Assembly: GCA_030604795.1 (NCBI GenBank)
Contig: JAUVVE010000021.1
Location: 1 to 8,759 of the forward strand
Direction: 5' to 3'
From: Dehalococcoidia bacterium
Lineage (GTDB): Bacteria > Chloroflexota > Dehalococcoidia > GIF9 > UBA5629
DNA: 8,759 nt
Within the stretch, counting starts at the first letter, position 1, and every line of letters starts with the position of its first letter. Below the pieces are notes generated by a model. That model ran no database searches and was not told the origin of the DNA. It was given only the letters and a program-made list of their open reading frames with translations. A program made the translations under genes and the position numbers. Shown here piece by piece: positions 6,825 through 8,759 of this stretch.

Positions 6825-7958
6825 CTACTGATGCGTCAGCAAATGAATATTGCCTACACGCACCCGACGTAATCCGGCATCTTCGGCTACCTGCAGGCAC
6901 CGCTGGGCCTGCAGGAACGAAGTAGTTGGCAAATCTGTCATCAGGAAATCCGGGTGAAACCCGAGAAGAGCATAAGGTATGTTGGCGTCAAGAGAAGCGA
7001 TGAAGCTGGCAATATTAGAAACCTCCTCCTCATCTATGTAGCCAGGAATAAGCAAAGTACTAGCTATGAGGAAAGGTGGCGAAGGTCTCCTGTTGATATA
7101 GTCTGCCAGAAGGCGGAAGTTCTCCAGGGTTCTTTTGTTGCTTGCCCCGCAAAGCGCGATGTGCAACTCCTTACTCCAAGCCTTGAGGTCGAACTTGATA
7201 CAGCCACCAGAATTGATGGAAAGCTCGGCGGCTTGCTTGAGCAGGGCTGGATGCATGGACCCATTCGTCTCCCAGCAGATGCGAAGAATGCCTCCTTTGC
7301 TCGTGTCTAGAGCCAAACGAGAGGCGCGTAAGGCATGAGGCAACTGTGGAGTCGGATCACCACCGAAATAACAGATGCAAGAGGTGGAGTTGTCAACGGC
7401 GTCAGCTAGTTCTGCGGGTTCAACCCAATTCTGCTGCCCTGCCGCAAATCGGTAGTGCCAGTTCTGACAGAAGAGGCAGTCAAAGGAGCAGCCTTGGTAG
7501 AAGACAGCTAGGTTCTTGTAACCGCGTTCGGGGCCTGCGCAATAAGCGAAGTCAGGATAACCCGAACCTGTGCCGCCAGGGCAAACCCAGTCAGCAACGC
7601 AGTTGGTGGGTAACGGGTCATAATACCAGCTCACATTGCCTTTCTCAGCGTTGGCGCCGACCAGCTTGGCGGCTGTAGATATGCGCAACCCGCAGTAGCT
7701 CCTCTTCCCCTCGGAGACTTGACATTCATTGTAACAAAGATGGCAGGGTGTGCCGTTTGGTGCCTTTGGTGGCTCTGGTGGCAGATTGAAAGGTTGTCTT
7801 GACTTCCGATGAGCCTCTTGGACGACGGGCTCCACCCTATCAAAGTTCTGGCGGATACAATCAAGACATAGGCCAAGCGATTGAGAGATGAGGATTGATT
7901 TCTTGCCGCAATACTTACATCTGGTCGCAGTCTTGAGAGGTAAGCTACGCTTCAGCAT
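6825..7958 (-). CDS. Radical SAM protein of the PflA/PflX - AmmeMemoRadiSam type with extra cysteine clusters
   Basis: This 377-residue protein belongs to the radical SAM superfamily: C157-X3-C161-X2-C164 in GCSFDCLFCQNW holds the SAM-binding [4Fe-4S] cluster, and GGDPTPQ (199-205) is the SAM amino-group motif. ETNGS (230-234), KFDLKAW (255-261) and the end GFHPDFLMTDLPTTS followed by VRVGNIH resemble activating-enzyme relatives. Ahead of the core lie C14-X2-C17 with C31-X2-C34, a likely zinc ribbon; C72-X2-C75-X3-C79 with C89, a motif shared by this subgroup; and C120, C126 and C140 in an inserted Gly-rich stretch. The substrate is unknown, and the Memo and AMMECR1 partners are not in this window. 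AGGAG lies only one base before the ATG, an unusually tight spacing, and I see no better start. The fabD-like gene ends 120 bp upstream; nusB begins four bases downstream. Confidence 0.82.
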   Translation of the reverse strand: MLKRSLPLKTATRCKYCGKKSILISQSLGLCLDCIRQNFDRVEPVVQEAHRKSRQPFNLPPEPPKAPNGTPCHLCYNECQVSEGKRSYCGLRISTAAKLVGANAEKGNVSWYYDPLPTNCVADWVCPGGTGSGYPDFAYCAGPERGYKNLAVFYQGCSFDCLFCQNWHYRFAAGQQNWVEPAELADAVDNSTSCICYFGGDPTPQLPHALRASRLALDTSKGGILRICWETNGSMHPALLKQAAELSINSGGCIKFDLKAWSKELHIALCGASNKRTLENFRLLADYINRRPSPPFLIASTLLIPGYIDEEEVSNIASFIASLDANIPYALLGFHPDFLMTDLPTTSFLQAQRCLQVAEDAGLRRVRVGNIHLLTHQ

Positions 7959-8032
7959 TCTCCTGTATAGCCCTGACTTGAGGTTCAGCCGTCTGATGGG
8001 GCGCAGCTACCACTCTCAAAAGGTGACAAAAC

Positions 8033-8065
8033 TGCTACAACTTTAGCAAGCCTTGTCTGCAGGCT
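8033..8065 (-). terminator. Two small hairpins after fabD, possible weak terminator
   Basis: On the minus strand, AGCCT and AGGCT (plus positions 8061-8065 and 8049-8053) form a 5-bp stem with a 7-base loop. TGCTA and TAGCA (8044-8048 and 8033-8037) then form a second 5-bp stem, followed by GTTTTG. Stems are short and the T-run is poor, so at most partial termination in the 120-bp gap between the fabD-like and radical SAM genes is likely. Confidence 0.25.
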
Positions 8066-8078
8066 GGGCAACCGGGAA

Positions 8079-8759
8079 TCATCCCCTACGCCATGTTGTT
8101 ATTTCGCTAACAGTCTGGGCAGTGCTGACATTGAAAGTCTGCGCTCCCGGGCTAGTCCGCTTGATCAACTTGGTCAGCACCTCGCCCGGACCCAACTCAA
8201 AGAAGGTAGTCACGCCGCTGGCGATCATGTTCTCGACGCTCTGCTGCCACTTAATGGAATGAACGATCTGGCTAACCAGTTCCTCCTTTATTGCTTCGAG
8301 GTCGGTCAGAGGCTGAGCGGTGATATTGGCCACAACCGGCACTGATGGTTTGTTGAACGTAAACCCTGAAATGGCATTTCGTAGCCGTCCGAGAACTGGC
8401 TCCATCAACGAAGAATAGAAAGGGCCACTTGCCTTGAGGGGAATGAGCCGCCGGGCGCCCTTCAGCTGCAGGAGTCTTCTAGCTTTGGTCAAGCTCTCCT
8501 GGGTACCGCTGATGGTAATCTGGTCGGGAGCGTCAACATGAGCGATCTCAGCGCCTGCGGAGACGCAAACGTCTCTGACAGTCTCTATGTCCAGACCGGT
8601 CATTGATAACATCCCCCCGGGCGTTCTCTGACCAGCCTCGTTCATTAAACGGCCTCGCTCACGCACCAGACGCACTGCGTCAGACAAGCTGAGGGCGTCA
8701 GCAACCACCAAGGCCGAATAGGCGCCTATGCCATGCCCAGCAACAAAGGTGGGGGATGG
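8079..8759 (-). CDS. fabD: Malonyl-CoA:ACP transacylase homologue with catalytic Ser and His replaced (5' end outside window)
   Basis: FabD moves malonyl from CoA to ACP through a Ser-His pair. The window holds the last 226 residues; about 85 N-terminal ones, including the GQGSQ region, lie outside. Seen: VAGHGIGAYSALVVADALSL where the family has GHSLGEY, so the nucleophilic Ser is Gly (codon GGC, 8730-8732); RERGRLMNEA with the malonyl-binding Arg (8655-8657); QITISG; IPLKASGPFYSSLMEP where the family has GPFHS, so the catalytic His is Tyr (codon TAT, 8415-8417); LVSQI with the conserved Gln (8268-8270); and FELGPGEVLTKLIKR. Spacings from the Gly are 25 to Arg, 105 to Tyr, then 49 to Gln. 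These match E. coli Ser92-Arg117 (25) and His201-Gln250 (49), with Ser92-His201 at 109, so the assignments are firm. The frame is intact and the fold should be retained, but transacylase activity should be lost. It leads the gene string ending in the acpP-like gene. Confidence 0.88.
   Translation of the reverse strand, partial: PSPTFVAGHGIGAYSALVVADALSLSDAVRLVRERGRLMNEAGQRTPGGMLSMTGLDIETVRDVCVSAGAEIAHVDAPDQITISGTQESLTKARRLLQLKGARRLIPLKASGPFYSSLMEPVLGRLRNAISGFTFNKPSVPVVANITAQPLTDLEAIKEELVSQIVHSIKWQQSVENMIASGVTTFFELGPGEVLTKLIKRTSPGAQTFNVSTAQTVSEITTWRRG

Noticed and set aside
8709..8711. TTG 8711 as the start of the fabD-like gene
   Set aside because: The frame continues upstream through VAGHGIGAYSA to the window edge with clear family homology, so the true start lies outside.

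Overview
The window reads as ordinary bacterial chromosome of roughly balanced base composition, with no mobile element, rRNA, tRNA or CRISPR array that I can see. Shine-Dalgarno sequences are mostly good, ATG and GTG starts are mixed, and TAA, TAG and TGA stops are all used. Mfd and NusB place it in Bacteria. The style of the carrier protein and of the radical SAM protein makes an anaerobic Chloroflexota (Dehalococcoidia-like) lineage my best guess, but this is inference from remembered sequence style, not a search.

Layout: (1) 1-827, minus strand: nadC (quinolinate phosphoribosyltransferase), running off the left edge and interrupted by an in-frame TAG at 219-221. (2) 828-1232: divergent intergenic region with a consensus -10 and a 6-bp inverted repeat for nadC, and an extended -10 for the next gene. 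(3) 1233-2441, plus strand: an Eis-type GNAT acetyltransferase with a C-terminal SCP2-like domain. (4) 2442-2712: intergenic, with a 12-bp palindrome, an extended -10 promoter and a leader hairpin. (5) 2713-6057, plus strand: mfd, intact transcription-repair coupling factor. (6) 6092-8759, minus strand: fabD-like, then radical SAM, nusB and acpP-like, with mfd converging on acpP.

The most notable result concerns fatty-acid synthesis. The malonyl-CoA:ACP transacylase homologue has lost both catalytic residues: the nucleophilic Ser of GHSLG is Gly and the His of GPFHS is Tyr. The Arg and Gln that occupy the other two active-site positions remain, at exactly the expected spacing. Downstream in the same gene string, the acyl carrier protein homologue lacks the phosphopantetheine-accepting Ser of the DSL motif (it reads D-P-S). 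The enzyme that loads malonyl groups and the carrier that receives them are therefore both predicted to be inactive, while both frames stay open and otherwise well conserved. This suggests either a repurposed non-catalytic FabD/ACP pair or coordinated decay. The nonsense codon in nadC adds a third biosynthetic gene with an apparent lesion, while mfd, nusB, the acetyltransferase and the radical SAM gene look intact.
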